A DNA stretch of 64,000 nt from Steroidobacteraceae bacterium (lineage in GTDB: Bacteria; Pseudomonadota; Gammaproteobacteria; Steroidobacterales; Steroidobacteraceae), in contig JALORN010000007.1 in NCBI GenBank assembly GCA_025458905.1, positions 1 to 64,000 of the forward strand, read 5' to 3'. The translations under genes were made by a program, and so were the position numbers. Positions 1 to 8,697 of this stretch are shown in pieces. The notes beneath the pieces were generated by a model. The model did not search any database. It saw only the letters and a program-made list of their open reading frames with translations, and was not told the origin of the DNA. The first letter of the stretch is position 1, and every line of letters starts with the position of its first letter.

Positions 1-81
1 GCAGGTGCGGCGCATGGCGAGCGCGGAATGCGCGGGAAATTGCCATTGCGCAGGTCGGCTGCCGTTCGTTTCTCACGCATC

Positions 82-1398
82 ATGGAAGTGTATGTGCTGC
101 AGGACGGCGAGCGCCGCGGTCCGTTTCCTGTCTTCCGGCTGCAGGAGATGCTGGACGACAAGGAAATCGGTCCGGACGTGCCGGTGTGGCATGCGGGCAT
201 GAACGAGTGGCGGCGGCTCGCCGACGAGCCTTCGCTCAACACTTCCCTGCGCCTCGTCCGACCGGCCGCGGAACCGCCGCCGCTGCCGGAGGACCATGCC
301 GCCGTCGCTGCCGATGAAGCCGGGCGACGGCTGATGCGTCGTCTCGAAGCCGGTGCGACGGAACAGACGGCAGCCGTGCTGAAGGCACGGCGCGCGGTCG
401 CCTGGAGGCGTTTCGTGGCCCGGATCATCGACCTGCACATGGCGCGGGCGGCACTGGTGGGCGGACTGGCGCTGGCCGATGCCGATCGGGCATGGGACCT
501 CATGTTTCCTGCTTTGACGGTGGTGTTCGTGGCGCCGCTGGCCTGGGTGCTGGGCGAAGCCGTCTGCCTGAAATTGGCCGGGACGACGCCGGGCCGGGCC
601 ATGCTGGGCCTGCGGGTCCGGGACCGCGATGGCGAATTCCTGACATTCCGCGCGGCCTTGAAGCGTTCGATTCTCGTGTGGGCTGCGGGTTCGGGCCTGG
701 GACTGCCGATGCAGTTCCTGCTGCCCCCGGCTCAGTGGGCCATGGGATTCCATCAATACCAGACGCAGGGCGAGACCATCTGGGACCGCACTGCCGGATC
801 CCTGGACCCGTGCTACTTCTGGCCGGACCTGACGGAGGGTTCGACCATGAGCATGTTCGGCAAGATCCTCGGCAAGCTCGGCTTCCCGACGCGCGATTCC
901 GGTCGTACCCCGGGTTCCTCCGGCCAGGCCGCAGTGAAGCCTGGCGGTGGCCCAGGCGGCCCCGCGGCCGCGCGTCCGGCCAGCGGCAATGCGGGCCGGC
1001 CCGCTGCAGCTGCGGCCGGCGCCGTGGCCGGGCAGGCGACGGCGCGGGCTCCGGGCGTCGCGGCAGCCCCGGCAGCGGCACCGGCACCGGCGCCGGCGGC
1101 CACCCCGGCTGCCGAGCCGGCGCCCCAGCGTCTCGACGCGATCGACGTCACCCGCCAGCTCGAGGAGCGCGCCGCCGCGAGCTCCCAGCCGCTGAACTGG
1201 CGCACCTCGATCGTCGACCTGCTGAAGCTGCTGGACCTCGACAGCAGCCTCGCGGCCCGCAAGGAACTGGCGACCGAGCTCGGCTGCCCGGCGGACCTGA
1301 TGGGCGACTCGGCCCGGATGAACGTGTGGCTGCACAAGGCCGTGCTGCGCAAGCTCGCCGAGAATGGCGGCAAGGTGCCGCAGGAACTGGCCGACTGA
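82..1398 (+). CDS. GYF_2 - RDD membrane protein in frame with a C-terminal DUF3597 domain
   Basis: The N-terminus reads like a GYF_2 (DUF4339) domain (VLQDGERRGPF, then a Trp-rich stretch, residues 1-60). An RDD domain follows at about 115-250, with the typical RFVARIID and GTTPGRAMLGLRVRD motifs and hydrophobic segments. After WDRTAG the frame runs without a stop into MSMFGKILGKLG, an Ala/Pro/Gly-rich linker and a C-terminus (LNWRTSIVDLLKLLDLDSSL, then NVWLHKAVLRKLAENGGKVP) typical of DUF3597 proteins, which are usually separate. ATG 82 was chosen because the GYF_2 domain begins there. An ATG at 847 with its own ribosome site may give a separate DUF3597 product. Function unknown; RDD proteins are small membrane proteins, some linked to ion transport. 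Confidence 0.7.
   Translation: MEVYVLQDGERRGPFPVFRLQEMLDDKEIGPDVPVWHAGMNEWRRLADEPSLNTSLRLVRPAAEPPPLPEDHAAVAADEAGRRLMRRLEAGATEQTAAVLKARRAVAWRRFVARIIDLHMARAALVGGLALADADRAWDLMFPALTVVFVAPLAWVLGEAVCLKLAGTTPGRAMLGLRVRDRDGEFLTFRAALKRSILVWAAGSGLGLPMQFLLPPAQWAMGFHQYQTQGETIWDRTAGSLDPCYFWPDLTEGSTMSMFGKILGKLGFPTRDSGRTPGSSGQAAVKPGGGPGGPAAARPASGNAGRPAAAAAGAVAGQATARAPGVAAAPAAAPAPAPAATPAAEPAPQRLDAIDVTRQLEERAAASSQPLNWRTSIVDLLKLLDLDSSLAARKELATELGCPADLMGDSARMNVWLHKAVLRKLAENGGKVPQELAD
834..849 (+). promoter_or_regulatory. Internal Shine-Dalgarno and ATG for a separate DUF3597 product
   Basis: GGAGGG at 834-839 stands 7 bases before ATG 847, exactly where the DUF3597-like part begins. A TGA at 830-832 in another frame would end the RDD part just before this site if a one-base shift existed upstream. 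Either internal initiation or a frameshift in the RDD tail would explain the arrangement. Confidence 0.5.
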
Positions 1399-1487
1399 GC
1401 CCGCGACGCCGCCGGTACGGGCCTGCGGCCGGCGGGTCCTCGCGAGGAGCCGGGCCGGCCTTGCGCGCGCCGGCTCCCGGCGCCAAC

Positions 1488-1496
1488 TGCTAGACT
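1488..1496 (+). promoter_or_regulatory. Extended -10-like box TGCTAGACT
   Basis: TGC followed by TAGACT (TANNNT) resembles an extended -10 element. It lies about 130 bases before the tRNA, farther than usual for a tRNA promoter, and no convincing -35 was seen. Its weight comes from recurrence of the same word upstream of the genes at 13607, 35869 and 37678. Confidence 0.3.
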
Positions 1497-1623
1497 TCCC
1501 CGGTCTTCGGTCCCCGGGTCACGCGGCGGCGGCTGCGCGGTCGGCGCGCGCCCGGGGGCGGTCCAGGCGAACAGGTCGCAGGCACCCGGTCGAGACGCCT
1601 CAGCCGGCACGGTGACCGGAGCA

Positions 1624-1710
1624 GCCCCGGTGGCGGAATCGGTAGACGCAACGGACTTAAAATCCGTTGACCGTGAGGTCGTGCCGGTTCGAGTCCGGCC
1701 CGGGGCACCA
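1624..1710 (+). tRNA. tRNA-Leu (anticodon UAA)
   Basis: The acceptor stem GCCCCGG (1624-1630) pairs with CCGGGGC (1700-1706), followed by discriminator A and an encoded CCA (1708-1710). The anticodon stem ACGGA/TCCGT encloses the loop CTTAAAA with anticodon TAA at 1658-1660. The T arm is GCCGG, TTCGAGT, CCGGC. A long variable arm lies between, as expected for a class II leucine tRNA. No integrase or duplicated 3' end was seen nearby, so it does not appear to be used as an attachment site here. Confidence 0.97.
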
Positions 1711-1765
1711 GAATCGCGTAGGATCCAAGTCAAGAAAGCTTGCTAACTACCTGATTCTGATTCCG

Positions 1766-2382
<617 letters not shown>

Positions 2383-2386
<4 letters not shown>

Positions 2387-3081
2387 ACCCGCCACCTGCC
2401 GGCAGGGCGTCGTGGGCCACCGCCGGACGGCTGGTCCTGGAGCGTGACCTGCGTCTCGCTTTCCGGCGTAGTGGACAGCTGGTGCAACCTCTGGCGTTCT
2501 TCGCGGTCATTACGTTGCTGTTCCCGCTGGCGCTGACGCCCGAGCTGGCCCGCCTGCGGGAGGTGGCACCGGGCGTGCTGTGGATCGCGGCGCTGCTGTC
2601 GTCGCTGCTGGCACTGGAGTTCCTGTTCCGCGACGATGCCCACGACGGGACACTGGAGCAGTTCGTGCTCTCCGGGCAGTCGCTGACGCTGCTACTGTTC
2701 GCGAAGACGGTCGCCCACTGGATGCTGACCGGGTTGCCGCTCGCGGTGATGGCGCCGGTCGTCGGGGTGGCGCTGGGCGTGCCGCTGCAGGCGCTGCCGG
2801 GCATACTTGCCGCGCTCGCGCTCGGCACCGTGACGCTCAGCCTGGTCGGCGCGATCGGGGCGGGCCTGACGCTCGGCGTGAAGCGCGGCGGGGTGTTGCT
2901 GTCGCTGCTGACGCTGCCGCTCGCGGTGCCGATCCTCGTCTTCGGCGCGCGGGCGACGGAGCTGGCGATCAAGGGTGCCGACTACGCCGGCCCGATGTAC
3001 CTGCTGGCGGCGCTCGCGGTGCTGGGGTTGACGCTGGCGCCGCTGGCGGCAGCGGCCGCGGTGCGTATCGGACTGGAGTGA
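2383..3081 (+). CDS. ccmB: Heme exporter membrane protein CcmB
   Basis: A 232-residue polytopic protein with about six hydrophobic segments and the opening LVLERDLRLAFRR followed by QPLAFFAVITLLFPLAL, typical of CcmB. It is the membrane partner of CcmA in the complex that handles heme transfer to CcmE. The ATG at 2383 overlaps the ccmA stop by four bases, suggesting translational coupling. ccmC starts 8 bases after its stop. Confidence 0.94.
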
Positions 3082-3089
3082 CTCGATCG

Positions 3090-3827
3090 ATGGACTGGAC
3101 GTGGTTCCACCGGCTGGCCTCGCCGCCGCACGTGTACCGGATCGCCGGCACGCTGACGCCATGGTTCGCCTGGCCGGCGGGCCTGCTGATCGTCGCGGCG
3201 CTCTATGGGGGCCTGGTGCTCGCGCCACCCGATTACCAGCAGGGCGACGGCTTCCGCATCATCTACGTGCATGCGCCCTCGGCCTGGCTGTCGCTGATGA
3301 TCTACTCGACCATGGCGACTGCGGCGGCGATCGGCCTGATCTGGCGCATGAAGGTGGCTCACGCCGCCGCGGCGAGCTGTGCCGCGGTCGGCGCCTGGTT
3401 CACGGTCGTATCGCTGGTCACCGGCATGCTCTGGGGCAAGCCGATGTGGGGCACCTACTGGGTGTGGGACCCGCGCCTCACGGCCCAGCTGATCCTGCTG
3501 TTCCTCTACCTCGGCTACATGGGGCTGCGCGCCGGCATCGAGGACACGGCGCGCGCCGACAAGGCGAGCGCGGTGCTCGCGATCGTCGGCATCGTCAACG
3601 TGCCGATCATCCGCTTCTCGGTCGAGTGGTGGAACTCCATCCACCAGGCGCCGTCGGTGATGAAGATGGACCGGCCGTCGATGCCGGCCGACATGCTGGT
3701 GCCGCTGCTGATGATGCTGGTCGGCTTCACCCTGTACTTCGTCGCCGTGCTGCTGGTGCGGCTGCGCGCCGAGATCCTGCGCCGCGAGCGTGCCTCGAGC
3801 TGGGTGCGGGAGGCGGCGACCGCATGA
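3090..3827 (+). CDS. ccmC: Heme-handling membrane protein CcmC
   Basis: A 245-residue six-helix membrane protein of the heme-handling family. The tryptophan-rich WWD motif is visible as WGTYWVWDPRLT (120-131), flanked by candidate heme-ligand histidines H61 (VHAPSAW) and H185 (SIHQAPS). CcmC presents heme to CcmE in the periplasm. ATG 3090 gives the standard N-terminus. The stop overlaps ccmD by four bases. Confidence 0.95.
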   Translation: MDWTWFHRLASPPHVYRIAGTLTPWFAWPAGLLIVAALYGGLVLAPPDYQQGDGFRIIYVHAPSAWLSLMIYSTMATAAAIGLIWRMKVAHAAAASCAAVGAWFTVVSLVTGMLWGKPMWGTYWVWDPRLTAQLILLFLYLGYMGLRAGIEDTARADKASAVLAIVGIVNVPIIRFSVEWWNSIHQAPSVMKMDRPSMPADMLVPLLMMLVGFTLYFVAVLLVRLRAEILRRERASSWVREAATA

Positions 3828-3988
3828 ACGACTTCCTGTCCATGGGCGGCTACGCGCAGTACGTCTGGCCGTCCTACGCCCTGACGTTCGTCGCGGTGAT
3901 CGTCAACATCGCGCTCGCGCGGCGGGCGCACGCGGCGGCCCGCGCCGAGGCGCGGCGCCGCCTCTCGATCGAAGGAGAAGATCGATGA
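3824..3988 (+). CDS. ccmD: Small membrane protein CcmD
   Basis: A 54-residue protein with a short N-terminal stretch (FLSMGGYAQYVWPSYA), one transmembrane segment and a charged Arg/Ala-rich tail: the CcmD architecture. CcmD helps release heme-loaded CcmE from the CcmABC complex. It overlaps ccmC upstream and ccmE downstream by four bases each. Identification depends partly on position because the protein is so small. Confidence 0.92.
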   Translation: MNDFLSMGGYAQYVWPSYALTFVAVIVNIALARRAHAAARAEARRRLSIEGEDR

Positions 3989-4503
3989 CTCCCCGGCAAC
4001 GACGGATCGTGTTGGTGGTCGGCATCCTCGCCGGCGTCTCGCTCGCCGGCGCGCTGGCGCTGCGCGCCTTCCAGGACAACGTGATGTTCTTCTTCGACCC
4101 GACCCAGGTCGCCTCGGGCGAGGCGCCGACGGGCGAACGCTTCCGGCTCGGCGGCATGGTGCGCCCCGGCACGGTCGACCGGCACTCCGGCACCCTCGAC
4201 ATGGATTTCGTCGTCACCGACTTCAAGCACGACGTCAAGGTGAAGTACAGCGGCGTGGTGCCCGACCTGTTCCGCGAGAACCAGGGCGTGGTGGCGCACG
4301 GCCGGCTCGGGGCCGACGGTGTGTTCGTCGCCGACGAGATCCTCGCCAAGCACGACGAGAACTACATGGCGCCCGAGGTCGCGCGCTCCATCAAGGACAA
4401 GCACGGCGGCGTGATGCCGGTCGACCCGGACCCGGGCCGGGCGGCGCGGCAGGGCGCCGGGCCCGCGGCGTCGCCGGCGCCCGCGCCGGCGACGCGGTTC
4501 TGA
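3985..4503 (+). CDS. ccmE: Periplasmic heme chaperone CcmE
   Basis: A 172-residue protein with one N-terminal membrane anchor (about 8-27) and a periplasmic OB-fold domain. The covalent heme site is the HxxxY motif HDENY, with H123 the expected heme-binding residue and Y127 conserved. A flexible Pro/Ala-rich tail follows. CcmE accepts heme from CcmC and passes it to CcmF/H. A ribosome site AAGGAGAAG precedes ATG 3985. Confidence 0.95.
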   Translation: MTPRQRRIVLVVGILAGVSLAGALALRAFQDNVMFFFDPTQVASGEAPTGERFRLGGMVRPGTVDRHSGTLDMDFVVTDFKHDVKVKYSGVVPDLFRENQGVVAHGRLGADGVFVADEILAKHDENYMAPEVARSIKDKHGGVMPVDPDPGRAARQGAGPAASPAPAPATRF

Positions 4504-4518
4504 GGGGGGCGGGCGCGC

Positions 4519-6492
4519 ATGCTTCCCGAAATCGGCCACTTCGCACTGATCCTCGCGCTGCTGCTCGCGGCTGCGCAGGCGTTCTTCGGCATCGCCGGGC
4601 CGGCGCTCGGCCGCGAGCGCTGGTACGCCGCGGTCGGGCCCGCGGTGACCGCGCAGTTCGTGATGGTCACGGCGGCGATGGCCGTGCTCGTCAACGCCTT
4701 CGTGCAGAACGATTTCTCGGTCGGGTACGTCGCGCAGAACTCGAACTCGGCGCTGCCGGTGTTCTACCGCATCGCGGCGGTGTGGGGCGCCCACGAGGGC
4801 TCGCTGGTGCTGTGGGCCTGGATCCTCGCCGCCTGGACGCTGGCGGTGGCCTTGCTCTCGCGGCAGCTGCCGGCGCGCTTCGCGGTGCGGGTGCTCGGCG
4901 TGCTCGGCGTCGTCAGCGTCGGCTTCCATCTCTTCACGCTCGCCACCTCGAACCCGTTCGCGCGCCTGTCGCCCGCGGCGCCGGACGGCCGCGACCTGAA
5001 CCCGCTGCTGCAGGACCCGGCGCTGGCGGCGCATCCGCCGATGCTCTACGCGGGCTACGTCGGCTTCTCGGTGGCCTTCGCCTTCGCCTGCGCGGCGATG
5101 CTCGAGGGCAAGCTCGACCAGGCCTGGGCGCGCTGGACGCGGCCCTGGACGACGGTCGCCTGGGCGTTCCTGTCCGTCGGCATCGGGCTCGGCAGCTGGT
5201 GGGCGTACTACGAGCTCGGCTGGGGCGGCTACTGGTTCTGGGACCCGGTCGAGAACGCCTCGTTCATGCCCTGGCTCGTCGGCACGGCGCTGATCCATTC
5301 GCTGGCGGTCACCGAGAAGCGCGGCCTGTTCAAGAGCTGGACGCTGCTGCTCGCGATCGTGGCGTTCTCGCTGTCGCTGCTCGGCACCTTCCTGGTGCGC
5401 TCCGGCGTGCTGGTCTCGGTGCACTCGTTCGCCGCCGACCCGGCCCGCGGTGCGTTCATCCTCGCCTTCCTGGTGCTGATGATCGGCGGCGCGCTCACGC
5501 TCTACGCCTGGCGCGCGCCGCTGCTGAAGTCGAACGCCGGCTTCGAGTTCACCTCGCGCGAGTCGTTCCTGCTGTTCAACAACATCCTGCTCGTGGTCGC
5601 GACCGCGACCGTGTTCGCCGGCACCATGGCGCCGCTGATCTCCGATGCGCTCGGGCTCGGCACGCTCTCGGTCGGCACCCAGTACTTCAACCCCACCTTC
5701 CTGCTGCCGACGCTGCCGCTGGTGGCGCTCGCGGCGGTCGGCCTGCACGCGAGCTGGAAGAAGGGGCGGCTCGGGGAGCGGCGCGGGCCGCTGCTGGTGA
5801 CCCTCGCCCTCGGCGTGCTCCTGGCGCTCGCCGTGATCGCCGGCGCGAGTGGCGGCACGCGCGTCCTGACGCCGGTCGGGCTCGCCCTCGGCGGCTGGCT
5901 GATGCTCTCCTCGCTGGTGGATCCCGTCGACCGGTTGCGCCGCGGCATCCGCCTCACCCCGGCGATCTTCGGCATGGCGCTGGCGCACGCCGCACTCGGC
6001 CTGTTCGTGGTCTCGGTCACCGCGGTGGAGAGCTACACCGTCGAGCGCGACGTGGCGCTCGGGGTCGGCGAGTCGGCGCAGGTCGGCCGCTACGAGTACC
6101 GCTTCGCCGGCCTGCAGCCGCTCGAGGGACCGAACTACGAGGGCGTGCGCGGCGAGATCACGGTGTCCGAGGCGGGCCGCGAGGTCGCGCGGCTGCATCC
6201 CGAGAAGCGCCGCTACTGGGTCCAGCAGTCGGTGATGACCGAGGCCGGCATCGACATGCAGCTGACGCGCGACATCTTCGCCGCGCTCGGCGAGGACCTC
6301 GGGCGCGGCCGCTGGAGCGTGCGCGCCCAGGTGCGGCCGATGATCAACTACGTCTGGTTCGCGGCCCTGCTGATGGCCATCGGCGGGCTGGTCGCGGCGG
6401 CCGACCGCCGCTATCGCCAGCCGGTGGGGGCTCGCGAGGACGCGGCGTCGCCGGCGGCGCCCGGCACGACGCTGCCGGGCCGGGCCGGATGA
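4519..6492 (+). CDS. ccmF: Cytochrome c heme lyase subunit CcmF
   Basis: A 657-residue polytopic protein of the usual CcmF length. The WWD motif WGGYWFWDPVENAS begins at residue 235, and a large periplasmic domain lies near the C-terminus. CcmF, with CcmH (and CcmI), attaches heme to apocytochrome CxxCH motifs. ATG 4519 lies 15 bases after the ccmE stop with G-rich sequence before it. The stop overlaps ccmG by four bases. Confidence 0.95.
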   Translation: MLPEIGHFALILALLLAAAQAFFGIAGPALGRERWYAAVGPAVTAQFVMVTAAMAVLVNAFVQNDFSVGYVAQNSNSALPVFYRIAAVWGAHEGSLVLWAWILAAWTLAVALLSRQLPARFAVRVLGVLGVVSVGFHLFTLATSNPFARLSPAAPDGRDLNPLLQDPALAAHPPMLYAGYVGFSVAFAFACAAMLEGKLDQAWARWTRPWTTVAWAFLSVGIGLGSWWAYYELGWGGYWFWDPVENASFMPWLVGTALIHSLAVTEKRGLFKSWTLLLAIVAFSLSLLGTFLVRSGVLVSVHSFAADPARGAFILAFLVLMIGGALTLYAWRAPLLKSNAGFEFTSRESFLLFNNILLVVATATVFAGTMAPLISDALGLGTLSVGTQYFNPTFLLPTLPLVALAAVGLHASWKKGRLGERRGPLLVTLALGVLLALAVIAGASGGTRVLTPVGLALGGWLMLSSLVDPVDRLRRGIRLTPAIFGMALAHAALGLFVVSVTAVESYTVERDVALGVGESAQVGRYEYRFAGLQPLEGPNYEGVRGEITVSEAGREVARLHPEKRRYWVQQSVMTEAGIDMQLTRDIFAALGEDLGRGRWSVRAQVRPMINYVWFAALLMAIGGLVAAADRRYRQPVGAREDAASPAAPGTTLPGRAG

Positions 6493-7115
6493 ACCGTTTC
6501 CTGCTGCCGGTCGGGCTGTTCGGCGCGCTGGTCGTGGTGCTCGCGATCGGCATCGGGCGCGCGCCGCAGAAGTCGGTGATCCCCTCGGCGCTGCTCGGCA
6601 AGCCGGCACCGCAGTTCGTGCTGCCGCAGCTCGGCGTCGGCGGGCAGTTCGACTCCCGCAGCCTGCGCGGCCGGTGGTACCTGCTGAACGTCTGGGGCAC
6701 CTGGTGCGCCGAGTGCCGTGCCGAGCACGACACGCTGCTGGCGATCCAGCGCGAGGGCCGGGTGCCGATCATCGGGCTCAACTGGAAGGACGAGGACGGC
6801 CTGGCCGTGCAGTGGCTGCAGGAGCTCGGCAATCCGTACGCCTCTATCGCGCTCGACCGAGAGGGGCGGGTGGCGATCGACTGGGGCGTCTACGGGGCGC
6901 CGGAGACCTTCCTGGTCGATGCCGCCGGCACGGTCGTCTACAAGCACGTCGGTCCGCTGACGGCGCAGGTCTGGCAGCGCGAGTTCCTCGCGCGCCTGCC
7001 GCCCGCGGCGGCCGGTCCTGCGCGCGACGACGCGATCGGCCCACCCGGGGCCGTAGGAGCGCTTCCCGGCGGCACGCCCGCCGCCGGGCCCGGGCCCGCG
7101 GCGGGTCCCTCGTGA
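6489..7115 (+). CDS. ccmG: Thiol:disulfide interchange protein CcmG/DsbE
   Basis: A 208-residue thioredoxin-fold protein anchored by an N-terminal segment (about 4-22). The redox motif WGTWCAECRAEH has cysteines C73 and C76, reading CAEC where characterised CcmG proteins have CPxC. The fold continues with NWKDEDG and GVYGAPETFLVD, the typical cis-Pro-like region. The tail after about residue 175 is an Ala/Pro/Gly-rich extension. CcmG reduces apocytochrome or CcmH disulfides in the periplasm. It overlaps ccmF and ccmH by four bases each. Confidence 0.93.
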   Translation: MNRFLLPVGLFGALVVVLAIGIGRAPQKSVIPSALLGKPAPQFVLPQLGVGGQFDSRSLRGRWYLLNVWGTWCAECRAEHDTLLAIQREGRVPIIGLNWKDEDGLAVQWLQELGNPYASIALDREGRVAIDWGVYGAPETFLVDAAGTVVYKHVGPLTAQVWQREFLARLPPAAAGPARDDAIGPPGAVGALPGGTPAAGPGPAAGPS

Positions 7116-7618
7116 GCGCGCAGGGTGCCGGGGGCGGCGCTGGAACCGTGGGCGCGATCCCCGGGGCCGTGCCGCGCAAGGTCCGCGCCGGCCTCGTCGG
7201 CTGGCTGCTGCTGATGGCCGGCCTGCTGGCCTCCGGGCTCGCCGCGGCGGTGGACCCCGTCGAGCTCGAGGATCCGGCGCTGCAGGCGCGTTATCGCGCG
7301 CTGTCGCACGAGCTGCGCTGCATGCAGTGCCAGAACCAGTCGATCGCCGATTCGCCGGTCGGGCTCGCGGGCGACCTGCGCCGCGAGGTGCGCGAACTGC
7401 TGCTGCAGGGCAAGAGCGACGCCGAGATCCGCGCCTGGATGCGCGAGCGCTACGGCGACTTCATCCTGTTCCGCCCGGTGTTCTCGTGGCGCACGGCCTG
7501 GCTGTGGCTCGCCCCGGCGGCGCTCCTGCTGCTCGGCATCGGCATCGCGGTGCGCATCGTGCGCCAGCGCGCGGCGCTCGCGGGCGGTCCCGACATCGAC
7601 GACGAGACGCCGGCATGA
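7112..7618 (+). CDS. ccmH: Cytochrome c maturation protein CcmH (thiol-reductase part)
   Basis: A 168-residue protein: an N-terminal hydrophobic signal, then the motif LRCMQCQNQSI with C70 and C73 (numbered from GTG 7112), and a C-terminal transmembrane helix (WLWLAPAALLLLGIGIAV). This matches the short CcmH form that lacks TPRs, with CcmI encoded separately. It reduces the apocytochrome thiols for heme ligation. The GTG start overlaps the ccmG stop (GTGA). A later GTG in the same frame is possible, so the first 20 or so residues are uncertain. Confidence 0.9.
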   Translation: MSAQGAGGGAGTVGAIPGAVPRKVRAGLVGWLLLMAGLLASGLAAAVDPVELEDPALQARYRALSHELRCMQCQNQSIADSPVGLAGDLRREVRELLLQGKSDAEIRAWMRERYGDFILFRPVFSWRTAWLWLAPAALLLLGIGIAVRIVRQRAALAGGPDIDDETPA

Positions 7619-8697
7619 GCCCGGCCTTCGTCGCGATCGCGGCGCTGCTGGCGCTGGCGGCGGTCGCCGCCGTCGCGTTGCCGCTGGTGCTGCGCCGTCC
7701 GCGTCCGGGCGCGGGTAGTGCCGGGGGCGCCGCGGCGTCGGGGTCGGCCGTCGAGCCGCCCGCGGCACCGCTCGCGGCGGCGGTCGCCGCCTTCCTGGTG
7801 CTCGGTGGGGCGGCCGGCCTGTATGCCACCTGGAGCAACTGGACCTGGCCAGCGGCGGGGCAGGAGGGCGTCGCGGCCACGCCCGCCGACATGGTCAGCA
7901 AGCTCGCCCGTCGCCTCGAGCAGCAGCCGCAGGACGTCGACGGCTGGCTGATGCTCGGCCGCTCGTACGCCGCGCTCGGCCAATACCCGCTCGCCGTGCG
8001 CGCCTACCAGCGCGCCGACCGGTTGGAGAACGGCCGCAACGTCGAGGCGCTGACCGGCTGGGCGGAGGCGCTCGCCCTGAGCAACGAGGCCGAGCTCGAG
8101 GGGCGCGCCGGGCAGCTGTTCGAGCGTGCGCTCGCGCTCGAGCCGACCTCGCCCAAGGCGCTGTTCTTCGGCGCGGTCGCGGCGCAGCGCCGCGGCGAGC
8201 TGCCGCTCGCGCTGCAACGCTTCGAGACCATGCTCGCGGGCGGGCCGCCGGAGAACGTGCGGCCCCTGCTCGAGCAGCAGGTGGCGATGCTGAAGGCGGC
8301 GATGGCCGGCGCGGCGCCCGCTGCGCCCGGCGCCTCACCGGGCGCGACCGCCGGGTCGCCGGCGATCCGTGTGCAGGTGCGGGTCGCCCCGGCGATCGCC
8401 AGCCGCGTCCCGGCCGGCGCACCGCTGTTCGTCTTCGTGCGCGTCCCTGGCCAGCCCGGGCCGCCGCTCGCCGTCAAGCGGCTCGCCGCCACGCTGCCGC
8501 AGCTCGTCGAGCTGACGCCCGCCGACGCGATGATGGGTGGCAATGGCTTCGCAGCCGGGGACGAGGTCGAGGTCACGGCGCGCGTGGCGCTCGGCGGCCA
8601 GCCGACCGCGAGCACGGGGGATCCCTTCGGCCTGGTGAGCTACGACGTGGGCCGCGACGGCGAGAAGGAGCTCGTCATCGACCGGCTCACGCCATGA
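7615..8697 (+). CDS. ccmI: Cytochrome c maturation protein CcmI (TPR)
   Basis: A 360-residue protein with two N-terminal hydrophobic segments flanking an Arg-rich loop, then TPR-type helices (VDGWLMLGRSYAALGQYPLA and following) and a C-terminal beta-rich domain. CcmI chaperones apocytochrome C-termini to the CcmF/H lyase. The ATG overlaps ccmH by four bases and the stop overlaps the next gene by four. Confidence 0.9.
   Translation: MSPAFVAIAALLALAAVAAVALPLVLRRPRPGAGSAGGAAASGSAVEPPAAPLAAAVAAFLVLGGAAGLYATWSNWTWPAAGQEGVAATPADMVSKLARRLEQQPQDVDGWLMLGRSYAALGQYPLAVRAYQRADRLENGRNVEALTGWAEALALSNEAELEGRAGQLFERALALEPTSPKALFFGAVAAQRRGELPLALQRFETMLAGGPPENVRPLLEQQVAMLKAAMAGAAPAAPGASPGATAGSPAIRVQVRVAPAIASRVPAGAPLFVFVRVPGQPGPPLAVKRLAATLPQLVELTPADAMMGGNGFAAGDEVEVTARVALGGQPTASTGDPFGLVSYDVGRDGEKELVIDRLTP

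Noticed and set aside
1-81. Possible short gene from ATG 28 or earlier
   Set aside because: The added residues before ATG 82 show no domain and no ribosome site; the region is treated as upstream sequence.
1624-1710. tRNA-Leu as an integration site for a mobile element
   Set aside because: No integrase, no repeated tRNA 3' end and ordinary core genes (ccm) directly follow.
3874-6609. 911-codon open frame on the minus strand across ccmE-ccmF
   Set aside because: Its translation is Arg/His/Gln-rich low complexity typical of antisense frames in G+C-rich DNA, while the plus strand carries clear ccm genes.
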